Below, piece by piece: positions 1-9,310 of a DNA stretch of 34,670 nt (position 1 is the first letter of the stretch; each line of letters opens with the position of its first letter). The stretch comes from Chara braunii (lineage: Eukaryota > Streptophyta > Charophyceae > Charales > Characeae), in NCBI GenBank assembly GCA_003427395.1, contig BFEA01000082.1, positions 2,976,154-3,010,823 of the forward strand. The letters run 5' to 3'. A program made the position numbers and the translations under genes. A model generated the notes under the pieces. The model had not been told where the DNA came from. It did no database searches and worked only from the letters and a program-made list of their open reading frames with translations.

Positions 1-27
1 GGGAATCGCCTTCCACAGACACCTAGG

Positions 28-440
28 CAGAGGAGGGGGGGGGGGGGGGGGGGGGGGGAGGAGCAGCGAAGGGGGGGGGGGGGGGGGGGGGCGGAGGAGC
101 AGCGGAGGGGGTAGGAGCGGGGTTCGGGGGAGAAGCGGCATAGGGGGGAGGAACTGCGGAGAGGGAGGAGTCGGGAGGACCAGAGGAGGGGGAGGAGCGG
201 AGGAGGAGCCGTGGAGGGGAGAGGAGCCACGGTAGGGGGAGGAGCGGAGGAGTGGGGAGGAGCAGAGGAGTGTGGAGAAGCAGCGCAGGGCGAGGAGCGG
301 AGGAGCGACAGACTCGGGAGGAGCGGCGAAGTCGGGAGGAGCGGCGGAGTCGGGAGGAGCAGCGGAGTCGGGAGGAGCAGCGGAGGGGGAGGAGTGGAGG
401 AGGAGCCGCGGAAGGGGGAGAAGCAGAGGCAACTGACGTG
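28..440. repeat. Purine-rich low-complexity tract (poly-G and GGAGGAGC-type repeats)
   Basis: The + strand is almost pure G and A, with two long G runs near the start followed by imperfect repeats built on GGAGGAGCGG and GTCGGGAGGAGCAGCGGA. Open frames cross it on both strands only because the repeat lacks stop codons. No gene is supported. Long G runs are also error-prone in short-read assemblies. Confidence 0.9.
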
Positions 441-498
441 CAGTTGCCTCCACTTATGCGTATGACTTCCAAAAACATAGTTTTTCTTATGCAAAGAA

Positions 499-552
499 AA
501 TCTGCAACTTGGATGTATTGGCATGTTAATCTGCAACTTGGATGTATTGGCA
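499..552. repeat. 25-bp tandem duplication in an AT-rich spacer
   Basis: Two identical 25-bp copies (499-523 and 528-552) containing CTGCAACTTGGATGTATTGG lie 29 bp apart. The surrounding 441-748 stretch is AT-rich, and I see no gene in it. Confidence 0.9.
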
Positions 553-748
553 ATAACATGTTGTTTGTTTTTTTGCGTTCCATCTATCGCGTTGCTTGAC
601 AAAAAATATAGGTTTATGCCCAAATGTTTATGACAACGGCCAGCACATGTCCTATGTGACATCCTTAAAACCCTTTTTTTTTTAAATCAACGTAGATTTT
701 TTGACTCGGGTCCAGTTTTCACGAAATGTGTACTTTTCACAAAGTGCA

Positions 749-858
749 TGCTGAGAGAGGAAGAAGAAGAAGAAGAAGAAGAAGAAAAAGAAGAAGAAGA
801 AGAAGAAGAAGAAGAAGGAGAAGAAGAAGAAGAAGAAGATGATGATGATGATGATGAG
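749..858. repeat. (GAA)n / (GAT)n microsatellite
   Basis: A run of GAA triplets with a few GAAAAA or GGA interruptions passes into GAT triplets. It would translate as poly-Glu then poly-Asp, and the complementary strand as poly-Ser or poly-Phe. These frames are composition artefacts. Confidence 0.92.
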
Positions 859-871
859 AGGGGGACGGGCG

Positions 872-1042
872 GCTCCACGGCGACGGGCGACGGGCGGCTC
901 CACAGCGCTGGTGACTCCAAGACGCTGGCGATGGGCTACGGGCAGGTCCACGGCGACGGGGGAGTGAAGCTCCCAGGCGACGGGCGGCTCCACGACGACG
1001 GGGGAGACAACGGGCGGCTCCACGACGACGGGCGGCTGAACC
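872..1042. repeat. GC-rich minisatellite (CGACGGGCGGCTCCAC)
   Basis: Imperfect repeats of GACGGGCGGCTCCAC, some spaced by ACGACGGGGGA, follow the GAT run directly. An open frame continues through it from the GAA run, but the amino-acid sequence is merely the repeat, so I do not call a gene. Confidence 0.75.
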
Positions 1043-1151
1043 ACGAACTGCGCCGGTGGGGGAAGACCAAGGCCCCGTTTGGACAACCGGTGCAGGCCGC
1101 CGCAGCCAGTCGGCTGTTCAAACGGGTCGTCGTTTTCCCTCCAAACATCAA

Positions 1152-1199
1152 ACGGCCCTCTGGCCGTCGATCATGGATGATCGACGGCCGGAGGGCCGT
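1152..1199. repeat. 48-bp near-perfect palindrome (23-bp arms, 2-bp loop)
   Basis: The left arm begins ACGGCCCTCTGGCCG and the right arm ends CGGCCGGAGGGCCGT. The two arms differ at one base and are separated by GG. It could extrude as a cruciform or form an RNA hairpin. It may be the core of a small foldback element, but outer borders are not recognisable. The following stretch to 1436 is GC-rich and holds nothing else I can name. Confidence 0.85.
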
Positions 1200-1436
1200 C
1201 ACAATTTCAAAAAAAAAAAGCTGGCCTCACGGGCCCGACGCGCCTTTTTTCAGGCCTGGTCGGACCCGGTAGGTCCTGGGGACACCAGCTCACGGCGATT
1301 CGGGGTCTGAACCCCCCCCAGGCAAGGTGTGTTGGGGGTGCCCGGCCAGGCCGCCAGGGACCTCCCCCGGGCAGGCGCTGGTCGGTCGGGCGGCCCGGTT
1401 CCGTACCCAGGTAGTTATAGAATAGGTGGCTCCAGT

Positions 1437-1572
1437 ATGATAAGGGAAATAGATGTAAAACCCGAGGATTTGGAGAGATTGGTCACAACCTAGGCTCAGG
1501 ATCTAACCTCCATCACTTTCAAGTTCTCAAGTTCTCAGTTTCTCAAACTTTTGCGGAAAAGACGATGTATAA
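1437..1572 (+). pseudogene. Probable N-terminal part of LINE ORF1, cut off by an insertion
   Basis: From the ATG at 1437 the frame reads MIREIDVKPEDLERLVTT, meets a TAG at 1491-1493, and continues in the same frame with AQDLTSITFKFSSSQFLKLL up to the inserted tail copy at 1573. The frame (position divisible by 3) is the same as that of the zinc-knuckle part of ORF1 further downstream, and the residues look like protein rather than repeat. The TAG could derive from CAG by one C-to-T change. Assignment to ORF1 rests on position, frame and coding-like character, not on a recognised domain, so it stays tentative. Confidence 0.4.
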
Positions 1573-1693
1573 GGGACGCTGGACCCGGTTTCCAGCAGGT
1601 GCAGCTCCCCACCAATCGATTGGAGCCAACAGGTGGCTTGCTAGTGGTGGAGAAGTGTATCACCATCCCTAGCAGAGCCATTTGAGTTTTCTC

Positions 1694-1721
<28 letters not shown>
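1573..1721 (+). mobile_element. Inserted LINE/SINE 3' tail copy with poly-A
   Basis: Begins GGGACGCTGGACCCGGTTTC, contains GCTCCCCACCAAT, and ends in 26 A residues (1696-1721). The same roughly 150-bp tail occurs at 8776-8926 and 9311-9455 on this strand, and at 10246-10325 and 22828-22970 on the other. It is most simply a severely 5'-truncated retro-insertion. The sequence just after the poly-A (1722-1762) is similar to the reverse complement of about 28949-28990. The insertion may therefore be compound, extending to about 1763. No clear target duplication was found. Confidence 0.7.
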
Positions 1722-1724
<3 letters not shown>

Positions 1725-1775
1725 TAGAAAAGTTTCTTGTCGGATAAATTTGGTCGCTCCTGTAGGGAGCAGCTT

Positions 1776-3981
1776 ATGAAAGATTACTTCTGGGTGGAAA
1801 TGAGACATATCCCGGTGGAGGTCCAGACCGCATTTGTCCATGATCTAGGCCAACAGTACAACATCGTAGACTTCATAGACCCACTCCCCTCCTATGTGGC
1901 GCAACGCGATGACTACATGATGCTGGCCCTTGACCTCCCCAAGGACCAACCCTTCTCCATGGATGACATAATCCCCTACAGAATGGGAGGGAAGGTCTAC
2001 CAAATTCACACTGCGCACAAATTCAGACCGTGGTGCTTTAAGTGCAGGGCATACGGTCATCTGTGCACAGAATCGGCCTGCCCCCAACACCCCAACAAGA
2101 GAGGCCCAAAAGCGGGACGGCTCCAACAGGACCCGCAAAGACCCAACAGATGGATCACGGTCGACTGGGGGCATGAAGGGTGGGTGTATCTCGATGATCT
2201 GGACTCGGAGAGCCGACCGAAAGGCTGGACCTGGGAGGGTTGGGGGGACCCCAGCAGAGCAACCCGTCCCCCCAGCGAATGGAAGCCGCCCCCAGCACCA
2301 GAAAAGGCCCCGTAGGCTCTGCTGCCTGTTAAAACCCCGGAGGCAAAAACGCCCTCCCCCCCTCAGGGGAAGGATAAGTAACCCCAGCAGTCGACCAAGC
2401 CACCCCAAGGGGGACAAAGGGGCCGGAAGTGGGGACCGGCAGCACTGGAGTACCTGCCAAAAGAGAAACAGGCGGACAAACAATTGGTCGAAAAAAGGAA
2501 AGTGGCACAACAGCAGGGGGACAAAGCGGCATTGAGCGGAGGCCTGGAGTATCCACCAAAAAACAAACAGGTGGGTAAACATGTAATCGAAACAGGGAAG
2601 GAGGTACTACAGCAAGGGGAAAAAGTGGCACTGAATGGAGGTCACTACCGGGGCGACACATAGAAGCCTCCTGCAGACCTGTTCGAGGATGCCTTTGGTG
2701 CTGCAACAATGTAGGTAGAAACCATCCCGGGATCCACCACCCCCCCCCCCCCCGGAAGTGGAAATGACTGACATCCAAGACCAGAACGGAGAACAATCAG
2801 AACCAACTACACCGGACACAACAGGCTCAGAAGGGGTGGAGGAACAAGGAACACAAAAAGTGGGACTGCAGGAAATCACAGACTGGTTAATGGAAAACCT
2901 GCATCTGAAATATGGGGAAGGAAGTGCAGAGTTCAAGGATGATGCGTACAGAGAACTCATCCCCCTATTGGAGAGCAGCGCTAGCCTCTATAAGGCTCTG
3001 TCTCAGGGGCTGCCAGAGGGAGCAAACTGGCCGGATGTTTTCCATAGACTGCTGGGCATAGTAACTGCTCGCTTCCACCCCGCTGAACAGAACCTGCACC
3101 AAGAGCGGAAAACACAAAAAGGAAACCATGGTGGAACGCAGCAGGAGCAGCAGAAGGAAAACCTGGGACCCACAGTGATGGGACAACCTTCGGCAGACCC
3201 CGGGACAGAACCAACTACAGATGAAGGAACACAGTGAGATGAGGGGCAGCAAGTAGGGGTGAGGCGGACCGAGGAGGGACAGAGAACCCCGGAAAAGGCA
3301 GGGAGCATCTCGGGCTCGGGTGTGACAGAGGAGGAGCAGACAAGGGGGGATGGGGCACCAAAAAACAGCAGTGAAGAAAGCGGCAAAGAAAGTGCAGGGA
3401 CGGGACCCGATGACACATCCCCCCCCCCCACCTTCAAAACCCCCGAAAGCTGGCCCCACAGCCGTAGACAAAAAATCAGACATCTATTAGAAACTGCACT
3501 TGCCTGTGAGGCCCCCATAGACAAAGGCATAGTTTTATTACCGGTCAGACAAAAGGGAGGGGCATGGGAGCTGGGTCTGTCAGCGTCCCCGGGGACTACA
3601 CATGGGGAAGTCTCCCTTCAAAACTGCTCTTCGGTATTTCTCTCTTTAACATCCCGGGCTGGAAGTCTGCTGCTCGGAAAGGCGGACATCCGCCAGCTAA
3701 GTCAAAACCGCCTCCCGGCAGGGGCTTCTGCAGCTGTGGTCCTCACCCGGGGGGAAGAGAGGCTGGGGTCCAAAGACATATAGATGAGATACGACCACCT
3801 CAAATCAGAAGAGTTACGGTGGTTGGACCGGGAGGGACTTAAAGACCTGCAACTCTTAAAAATAAAGGCGGGGGACCCCTGGTTTGGGAAAGAAATTGAA
3901 AACTTATTGGTGAAAATTCTCAGAAACGACATATTACAGCAAGGCAACCTCCTGGACACAGGGAACTGGGTGCCCCTGTAA
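1776..3981 (+). pseudogene. LINE ORF1 (nucleic-acid-binding, CCHC-like), broken by stops and a frameshift
   Basis: The ATG at 1776 opens a frame with the zinc-knuckle-like motif CFKCRAYGHLCTESAC (about 2033-2080). Its spacing is C-x2-C-x4-H-x6-C, not the usual H-x4-C. Proteins of this kind bind LINE RNA and form the retrotransposition particle. The frame is interrupted by TAG 2313, TAA 2379, TAG 2661 and TAG 2712, then shifts at a run of 14 C (2740-2753). It continues with TGA 3235 and TAG 3781 and ends at TAA 3979-3981. Between the stops the sequence remains protein-like, for example NLHLKYGEGSAEF and KSEELRWLDREGLKDLQ. The final segment is in the same frame as ORF2, which starts 33 bp later. 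The N-terminus is separated by the insertion at 1573-1721. The role is inferred from position and the zinc knuckle. Confidence 0.7.
2445..2642 (+). repeat. 99-bp (33-residue) tandem duplication inside ORF1
   Basis: Two adjacent units begin LEYLPKEKQADKQ and LEYPPKNKQVGKH and end GDKAALSGG and GEKVALNGG. The unit length keeps the reading frame, and the copies have diverged mainly as protein-like substitutions. This supports the frame chosen for the broken ORF1 and suggests that the duplication arose while the protein was still used. The segment is lysine- and glutamine-rich, so it may be a charged linker or coiled region. Confidence 0.75.
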
Positions 3982-4014
3982 GGGCACAAGGATCGTCAAG
4001 GAAGCCATAACAAA

Positions 4015-7000
4015 ATGAATGTGGTTGACGCCTTGTATGGTAAAGACAAAACTTGGAGACTGTGTACACGACAAGCTGACCTTGACCTTCGCTCATTGAA
4101 TGTGAATGGGCTCACCTCAGCGAAGCACCCTAAACGACAAGCGATAATGGACCAGCTAAAGAGAGTCGATGGGAAAGCCTGGCCAGACGTGATATGCCTG
4201 CAAGAAACACATCTAATGGATAATCCGGAGCATAACCACAGGCATAACGAGTTATGGGCACATCAGGCCTTTCGGGCTCACGCCCCGCGTCCCGGCAGCG
4301 GGGGCGTAGCCATATGGCTCCCGCCGGGCTCCAAAGTAGAGGTGCTTAATTGGGAAGCTGACCAGGAGGGGGGCAGATGGGTTTATCTGTTGGCAATGCT
4401 GGAGCTAGAAGCGGTAAGCATCCTAAACGTATATGCTCCCAATGAGCCGCAGGCACGACATACCTTCTTCGAGTCTCCAAAACCCAAACTACCGGTAGGC
4501 ATTCCCGTGATAGTGGCAGGCGACTTTAATGCGGCGCCAGACCGTTGGCTGGACAGATGGAAAATTCCAACCCCCTGTCCAGCCTACATCAAGAATGATG
4601 AAAGGCTCATCGCGGAGTTGTCACAATCCCTAGATCTTTTCGATACCTTCCGAAGGCACTTTCCCGTGGATCGCCGCTACACTTGTTTTCGCAAGAGCAG
4701 CACCGAGAAGGCATCAAAATCCCGGATTGACCTTATACTCGCTTCACAGGAACTGCAAGGGGCAGTCCAGATAGAAGAGATATTCCCCCGCAGCCCCTAC
4801 CCGGGTCTAGACCACGCAATGTGCGTGGCAACCTTTTCATTTAGGAAAAAAACGGACCAGGGGAGCGAATTTTATAAACTGAATACATCTCTTTTGGCCA
4901 TCGACCGCTTCAAGACCTACCTCGCTGAGGTCTGGTCCTATTGGCAAGAACAAAGAAGTCAAATCCAAGACAAAACTGTATGGTTCAATAACGGCCTGGC
5001 TTTCTTGGGCCGCAAGTGCAACGGATACTCAAAGCTTCTAGCGGCGCGTCGCCACGCGGAAGAATTAAACCTGCAACACCAATTACAACACATGCAACAC
5101 CAGGAAAACGAGACAGAGGTCGACCAAGACGAACTCACTAGAGCCATCCAGACCATAGAAGCACGCCTTATTACCTATATGGAGTATAGATGGCAAGGTG
5201 TGAGAATACGGGGTCGACTCTCCAAACACAACATGGAAGGAGCCATGGACGCAAGATTTTTTGCCATGACCAAGGCTAGATCAGGGAGGACCGTAATCGA
5301 AGCCTTGGAGGACCCCAAAGTCACGCACGGCCCCCCGCACACATCCACAGCTGCCTGCACGAAAATAGCAAGGGAATTCTATCAAACCTTGTTCACATCA
5401 GACTGTGGAAACCAACTGCCGCACCAACGAATGGAAGAAATCGATGATTTTTTACGCCCGCTCAATAAAGCCCTTATTGAACAACAAAGGGACTGTTTAG
5501 ACAAGCCTCTTTCAAAAGAAGAAGTTTGGGCAGCATTGACGCAAATGGAGGACGAAAAAACGCCGGGAATAGACGGGTTGCCCAACGAATTTTGGGTAAC
5601 AATGTGGCCGAACATTTCACAGGATCTCATGGAATATTACCATGAGACTTGGGCCACCGGACAAACTGGGGAGTTAGTTGGGCAAGGAGTTTTGACGCTC
5701 CTCTATAAAAAAGGAGCACGAATGAACATCAGAAACTATAGACCAATTACCCTACTCACAATAGTCTACAAGATGATGGCAAAAGCATTGGCCAATCGCA
5801 TGGCGGCAATAATGGCGGACATCATCCATCCAGATCAAACAGGCTTCATCCAAGGCAGGCACATCCAGGATAATATTCTCCTGGTCAACGAGATGATTAA
5901 ACTAGCCAGACAATCCAGAAATAATGCAGCTATTATCTTTATCGACTTCGAAAAAGCATACGGCCATGTGGATTGGACGTTTTTAGACAGATGCTTAGCC
6001 AAACTCAACTTCGGGCCGGACTTTAGGAGGTGGATCAAAATCCTCCACTCCAATGTCACCACTAGTGTCATGGTGAACGAAAATCTGGCCCCCCCAATCG
6101 ATCTTCAAAGATCAGTCAGACAGGGGGACCCGATAGCCCCATATCTTTTTGTAATAGTCATGGAGGCACTAGCCACTAACCTAAGAACCCATAAGGATAT
6201 CAGAAGAATTCAAGTCTCGGCAATACCCAAGGAAGCAATCCCGGTCTGTTCGCTCTTTGCAGATGACCTGATCTTAATGGTGGATGCCTCCAAGGAATCG
6301 ATGGAAGAGATACAACACATGATGGACCGCTTCTGCAGACGCTCGGATATGAGAGTAAACTGGGGAAACAAAACCCAGGGATGGTGGATCCACTCCCAGG
6401 GGGTGAGACCCCCAAAGCATCCCAAACTCCAATGGCTCCCGGAAGAAGCACCCATCAGAGTGTTGGGCATATCAATGACGGCCGGGGGGAGGCCATCCAC
6501 CAATAATGTATGGCTCACCAACCCGCCTCTGGCGAAAATGACACTCTGGAAAAACAAGCACACCTCGATAATTGGCCGATCCTTGATAATTAATAACGTG
6601 GTACCGGCCTCCTTATGGTACAAGTCAGCAATTTGGGCCCTGGACAAGCAGGCCCTGCGCTCATTGAAGCGGCAAATAGCAGCCTTTCTATGGAGGAGCG
6701 ACCATCAGAAAGTGAACGTGATCAATCGGGTGGCATGGCAATCTATAATCCAACCCAAATCCAAAGGAGGCCTTGACATTATTGACCCGCTGGTCCAGAC
6801 TAGAACATTGGCGCTGCAATGGATCAAGAAGTTGATCTTCATCCCAGACATCCCCTGGAAAGGGTTAGCTTTGGAACAGATCTCCCGGCTGGCACCGCCT
6901 ACAACAGAAGGGAGTGACCCACGGATGTGGCTGGAAAATAGGGACTGGCCCATCCCAAGGGGAAAACCAGGACAACAGGATCCGGATCCTCATACCCCCA

Positions 7001-7833
7001 GACAGGCAGCAAGGGCTGACCTGCGAAATGACCCGTTCTGGCCCTCTCTCCTCAAAACATGGAGAAGCCTCCCTCTGCGGGACAAAACACCACCTGATAG
7101 ATGGGAAAAAGTGGCGAGGCAACCCCTGTTTGGCAACAGATGGGTGGTGGACTCGAGTGGACAAACACTTCATTGCATGGACTCGCCCTGGCAAGGATGG
7201 ATCAAGCGAGGGATAACACGGGTGAAGGACATATGGGACACGGAGATGAGAGACTGGATAAGTCCTGACCAGTTACGGACAAAACTGAGGTACTGCCACC
7301 GGCCCCACGAAGCCCTGGAGGCGATCGTGGAGAAAATCCCCCTGGATTGGTGGAGAATCCTACACAAAGGCCCCACCCTCCAAAAGTTAGACTGGGTGGC
7401 GCTGCCCGGTCGACAAGGAAAAGTAGGAAGGGTGGCCTGCTGCACCCCCGAAGGAAGCCTGGAAGTAAACCTCTTCCAGGTAGGACGGGAGAACCTGATC
7501 CAAAACAATAACCCCGCAGAAACCATCACATGCCAAAAAGAAGAGCTTTTTAGAATTCGAGTGCTTGAGGCAAACGAACAACTTACAGCCTTCCAACCTG
7601 AGTCCCCGATCCATCAGCTGACCTTAGACCCGTTGGAATGGACATGGACAAACTGCATGGGGAAAGGAAGGAAATGTATCGAGACACTACATGGTCTAAC
7701 AGTCAAATCCACCTATAGGCTGCTCAGACCGACAATAAATCTCCGAGACCAGGTGGAGGAACGTTGGAGAAACCACTTAAATGTTAGTAAGGAAGAGCTC
7801 CGACCGATTAAGTGGTTCAAGATGACCAAGTAA
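4015..7833 (+). CDS. LINE ORF2: AP-type endonuclease and reverse transcriptase (1272 codons, frame broken at the C-terminus)
   Basis: The ORF starts at ATG 4015, 33 bp after the ORF1 stop. The N-terminal third is an exonuclease-endonuclease-phosphatase domain that nicks target DNA: SLNVNGLTS near residue 29, QETH 63-66, GDFN 169-172, SRID ending at D239 and LDH 265-267 provide the expected Glu, Asp, Asn and His residues. Reverse transcriptase follows: KTPGIDGLPNEFW (about 515), NYRPITLL, DQTGFIQGRHIQDN, motif A FIDFEKAYGHVDW (catalytic D644), motif B RQGDPIAPYLF and motif C FADD (about 747-750). Motif A has Gly where LINE enzymes usually have a second Asp after KAY. The downstream LINE region (VLGISMTAGG, IIGRSLIINNVV, GGLDIIDP) is also present. 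A TAA at 7831-7833 follows a frameshift, and the protein continues in another frame. No stop interrupts 1272 codons, in contrast to ORF1. Confidence 0.93.
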   Translation: MNVVDALYGKDKTWRLCTRQADLDLRSLNVNGLTSAKHPKRQAIMDQLKRVDGKAWPDVICLQETHLMDNPEHNHRHNELWAHQAFRAHAPRPGSGGVAIWLPPGSKVEVLNWEADQEGGRWVYLLAMLELEAVSILNVYAPNEPQARHTFFESPKPKLPVGIPVIVAGDFNAAPDRWLDRWKIPTPCPAYIKNDERLIAELSQSLDLFDTFRRHFPVDRRYTCFRKSSTEKASKSRIDLILASQELQGAVQIEEIFPRSPYPGLDHAMCVATFSFRKKTDQGSEFYKLNTSLLAIDRFKTYLAEVWSYWQEQRSQIQDKTVWFNNGLAFLGRKCNGYSKLLAARRHAEELNLQHQLQHMQHQENETEVDQDELTRAIQTIEARLITYMEYRWQGVRIRGRLSKHNMEGAMDARFFAMTKARSGRTVIEALEDPKVTHGPPHTSTAACTKIAREFYQTLFTSDCGNQLPHQRMEEIDDFLRPLNKALIEQQRDCLDKPLSKEEVWAALTQMEDEKTPGIDGLPNEFWVTMWPNISQDLMEYYHETWATGQTGELVGQGVLTLLYKKGARMNIRNYRPITLLTIVYKMMAKALANRMAAIMADIIHPDQTGFIQGRHIQDNILLVNEMIKLARQSRNNAAIIFIDFEKAYGHVDWTFLDRCLAKLNFGPDFRRWIKILHSNVTTSVMVNENLAPPIDLQRSVRQGDPIAPYLFVIVMEALATNLRTHKDIRRIQVSAIPKEAIPVCSLFADDLILMVDASKESMEEIQHMMDRFCRRSDMRVNWGNKTQGWWIHSQGVRPPKHPKLQWLPEEAPIRVLGISMTAGGRPSTNNVWLTNPPLAKMTLWKNKHTSIIGRSLIINNVVPASLWYKSAIWALDKQALRSLKRQIAAFLWRSDHQKVNVINRVAWQSIIQPKSKGGLDIIDPLVQTRTLALQWIKKLIFIPDIPWKGLALEQISRLAPPTTEGSDPRMWLENRDWPIPRGKPGQQDPDPHTPRQAARADLRNDPFWPSLLKTWRSLPLRDKTPPDRWEKVARQPLFGNRWVVDSSGQTLHCMDSPWQGWIKRGITRVKDIWDTEMRDWISPDQLRTKLRYCHRPHEALEAIVEKIPLDWWRILHKGPTLQKLDWVALPGRQGKVGRVACCTPEGSLEVNLFQVGRENLIQNNNPAETITCQKEELFRIRVLEANEQLTAFQPESPIHQLTLDPLEWTWTNCMGKGRKCIETLHGLTVKSTYRLLRPTINLRDQVEERWRNHLNVSKEELRPIKWFKMTK

Positions 7834-9046
7834 AACCGGCTAAAACTGCTTCCCTCCAACGGCAGATGGAACATCGCTGCCTGCCCACTAATAACTGGCT
7901 GATAGACCGAATATCACTAGAACAACAAGGCCACGCCCTCCCCTGGTGCAAACTGTGCATCAACGCGTTCCCAGCCAAAAAATGGTCGGAGACCATTGAA
8001 CACATCCTGCTGCAGTGCCCGGGAACACTCTGGCTGTGGAGGTGTGGGACAGAATCTGGGAGCAGCTAGAAACAAAAGCTCTGTGGCCCTGGGACTGGAA
8101 GGCGCTTTTGTTTGAAATCTGGCCCGAAGGCCACGACGACCAACTGGATGAGTTCACCCTCAACATGTTCAAACTGGGACGTAGGGCTGTACTCTGGGCA
8201 CTCTGGAGACGGCGCTGTACATTCGAAATGGAAGGCGCCAGACTAGAAGGGCCCGAGCTAATGGAAAACATACAACAACAGATCCAAACAGAGATCATTG
8301 GAAAATGGGAAGGGACCAAAACACGAATCAGTCTCCTTGACAAGCACAAGGACAAAATCAAGGAATTTGGTACAAGCTGGCTCGCGGGCCCCGAAGGGGG
8401 GAAGTTGGGGGAGGTAGAATGGAAAGGGGCACATCCAGGACCAGGGGAGGACCAGGAGGGAAAGGAAATAATACGGGATTATCGATTGAGATTTAAGGAG
8501 TGGGGTGATCTAAATGTTTTTTCCCTACTCTGAATGCCTCTCCTCCTCTCGTACTTGTTAACCGTTGATGAGGGTTTCAGAGTACGGGTTTGATGTAGAG
8601 TGAGATGGGCAGTTAATCCCCCCAACTTGGTTGAGGGCAATCAATGTTGTTCATCAGTTAGCCTGGGTACTTACGTGTCGACTCGGATGACGGGCTAGAT
8701 TTCTGTCAGAAGGGAGGACACGTGGCATGCCTGTATGAACGAAAAATGTTTTCATAACGACCGTTTCAAATGTCAAGGACGCTGGACCCGTTTTCCAGCA
8801 GGTGCTGCTCCCCACCAATGGATGGAGCCTCCCGAGCATGCTCGAGCATGCTCGTGGCGTCTGCTCTTATCAACACCACTAGCATTTACTCGGGTTGTTT
8901 GTTTGTAAGAAAAAAAAAAAAAAAAAAGATTTAAGGAGTGGGCCAAAGTTGATGCGACCATCCCCCTAAAACCCCCGGGCAACTTCCCTGATTTTTCCCC
9001 CCCTCCCTCTAATTGCCTGGTAGAGAAGCAGTGGTATGGAGGCTAA
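7812..9046 (+). pseudogene. C-terminal part of LINE ORF2 with zinc-binding motif, split by frameshifts and an insertion
   Basis: The frame from about 7830 to 8040 encodes CLPTNNWLIDR and then WCKLC followed by ETIEHILLQCP. This is the usual zinc-binding region after plant LINE reverse transcriptases (zf-RVT type). At about 8035 the frame shifts again into VEVWDRIWEQLE and runs to RDYRLRFKEW, where a 422-bp element is inserted (8505-8926). After the duplicated target site the same frame resumes as RFKEWAKVDATIPLKPP and ends at TAA 9044-9046. The separate stop at 8531-8533 lies inside the insertion. With the insertion set aside, ORF2 would span roughly 1530 codons with two frameshifts. Confidence 0.8.
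8489..8942 (+). mobile_element. 422-bp retro-insertion with 16-bp target-site duplication
   Basis: AGATTTAAGGAGTGGG occurs at 8489-8504 and again at 8927-8942. Between them lies 8505-8926, whose last 150 bp are the shared GGACGCTGGACCCG tail and a poly-A run ending exactly at the second copy. A target duplication plus poly-A is the signature of LINE-driven target-primed insertion. The first 270 bp (8505-8775) match nothing else here. They hold no tRNA-like promoter boxes that I recognise, so it may be a 5'-truncated LINE of another family rather than a SINE. A local doubling of GAGCATGCTC lies near 8834. Confidence 0.9.
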
Positions 9047-9310
9047 AAGAGTTGGTAGGAGAAAAGAGGGGACACAAGCAAGCACTTGAAGGGAGGGTCA
9101 GGGAGAGATCGAATTTGAGGTGGGGGACAGAGGTGGGGGACAGAGGAGCTAGTGAATAGTAGTAGATATCTGGCGCCGTATAAGGTGAAGAGGCTCCCCA
9201 CGCCCCTGTCTGGGCTGCTCAGTCAATCCCCTGGTGACAGGGTAATCAATGCTGGCAGCCCTCGCTGTCACAGTTCTTATTGTTTTCAGACACTCTCAAT
9301 CTTAGTACAT
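9047..9310 (+). other. LINE 3' untranslated region
   Basis: Non-coding sequence between the ORF2 stop and the conserved tail. It contains a 13-bp tandem duplication of GGTGGGGGACAGA near 9119-9144. It includes a short stretch resembling a cDNA primer (AAGCAGTGGTAT near 9026), which I judge coincidental. Confidence 0.55.

Noticed and set aside
748-1272. 174-codon frame with poly-Glu/poly-Asp start
   Set aside because: It only translates the GAA/GAT microsatellite and the adjoining GC-rich minisatellite; no protein-like region or motif.
1845-2582. 245-codon minus-strand frame
   Set aside because: It is the antisense shadow of LINE ORF1, which has the zinc-knuckle-like motif on the + strand.
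9020-9040. cDNA-library primer contamination (AAGCAGTGGTAT)
   Set aside because: The match stops after 12 bases and the reading frame of LINE ORF2 runs through it.
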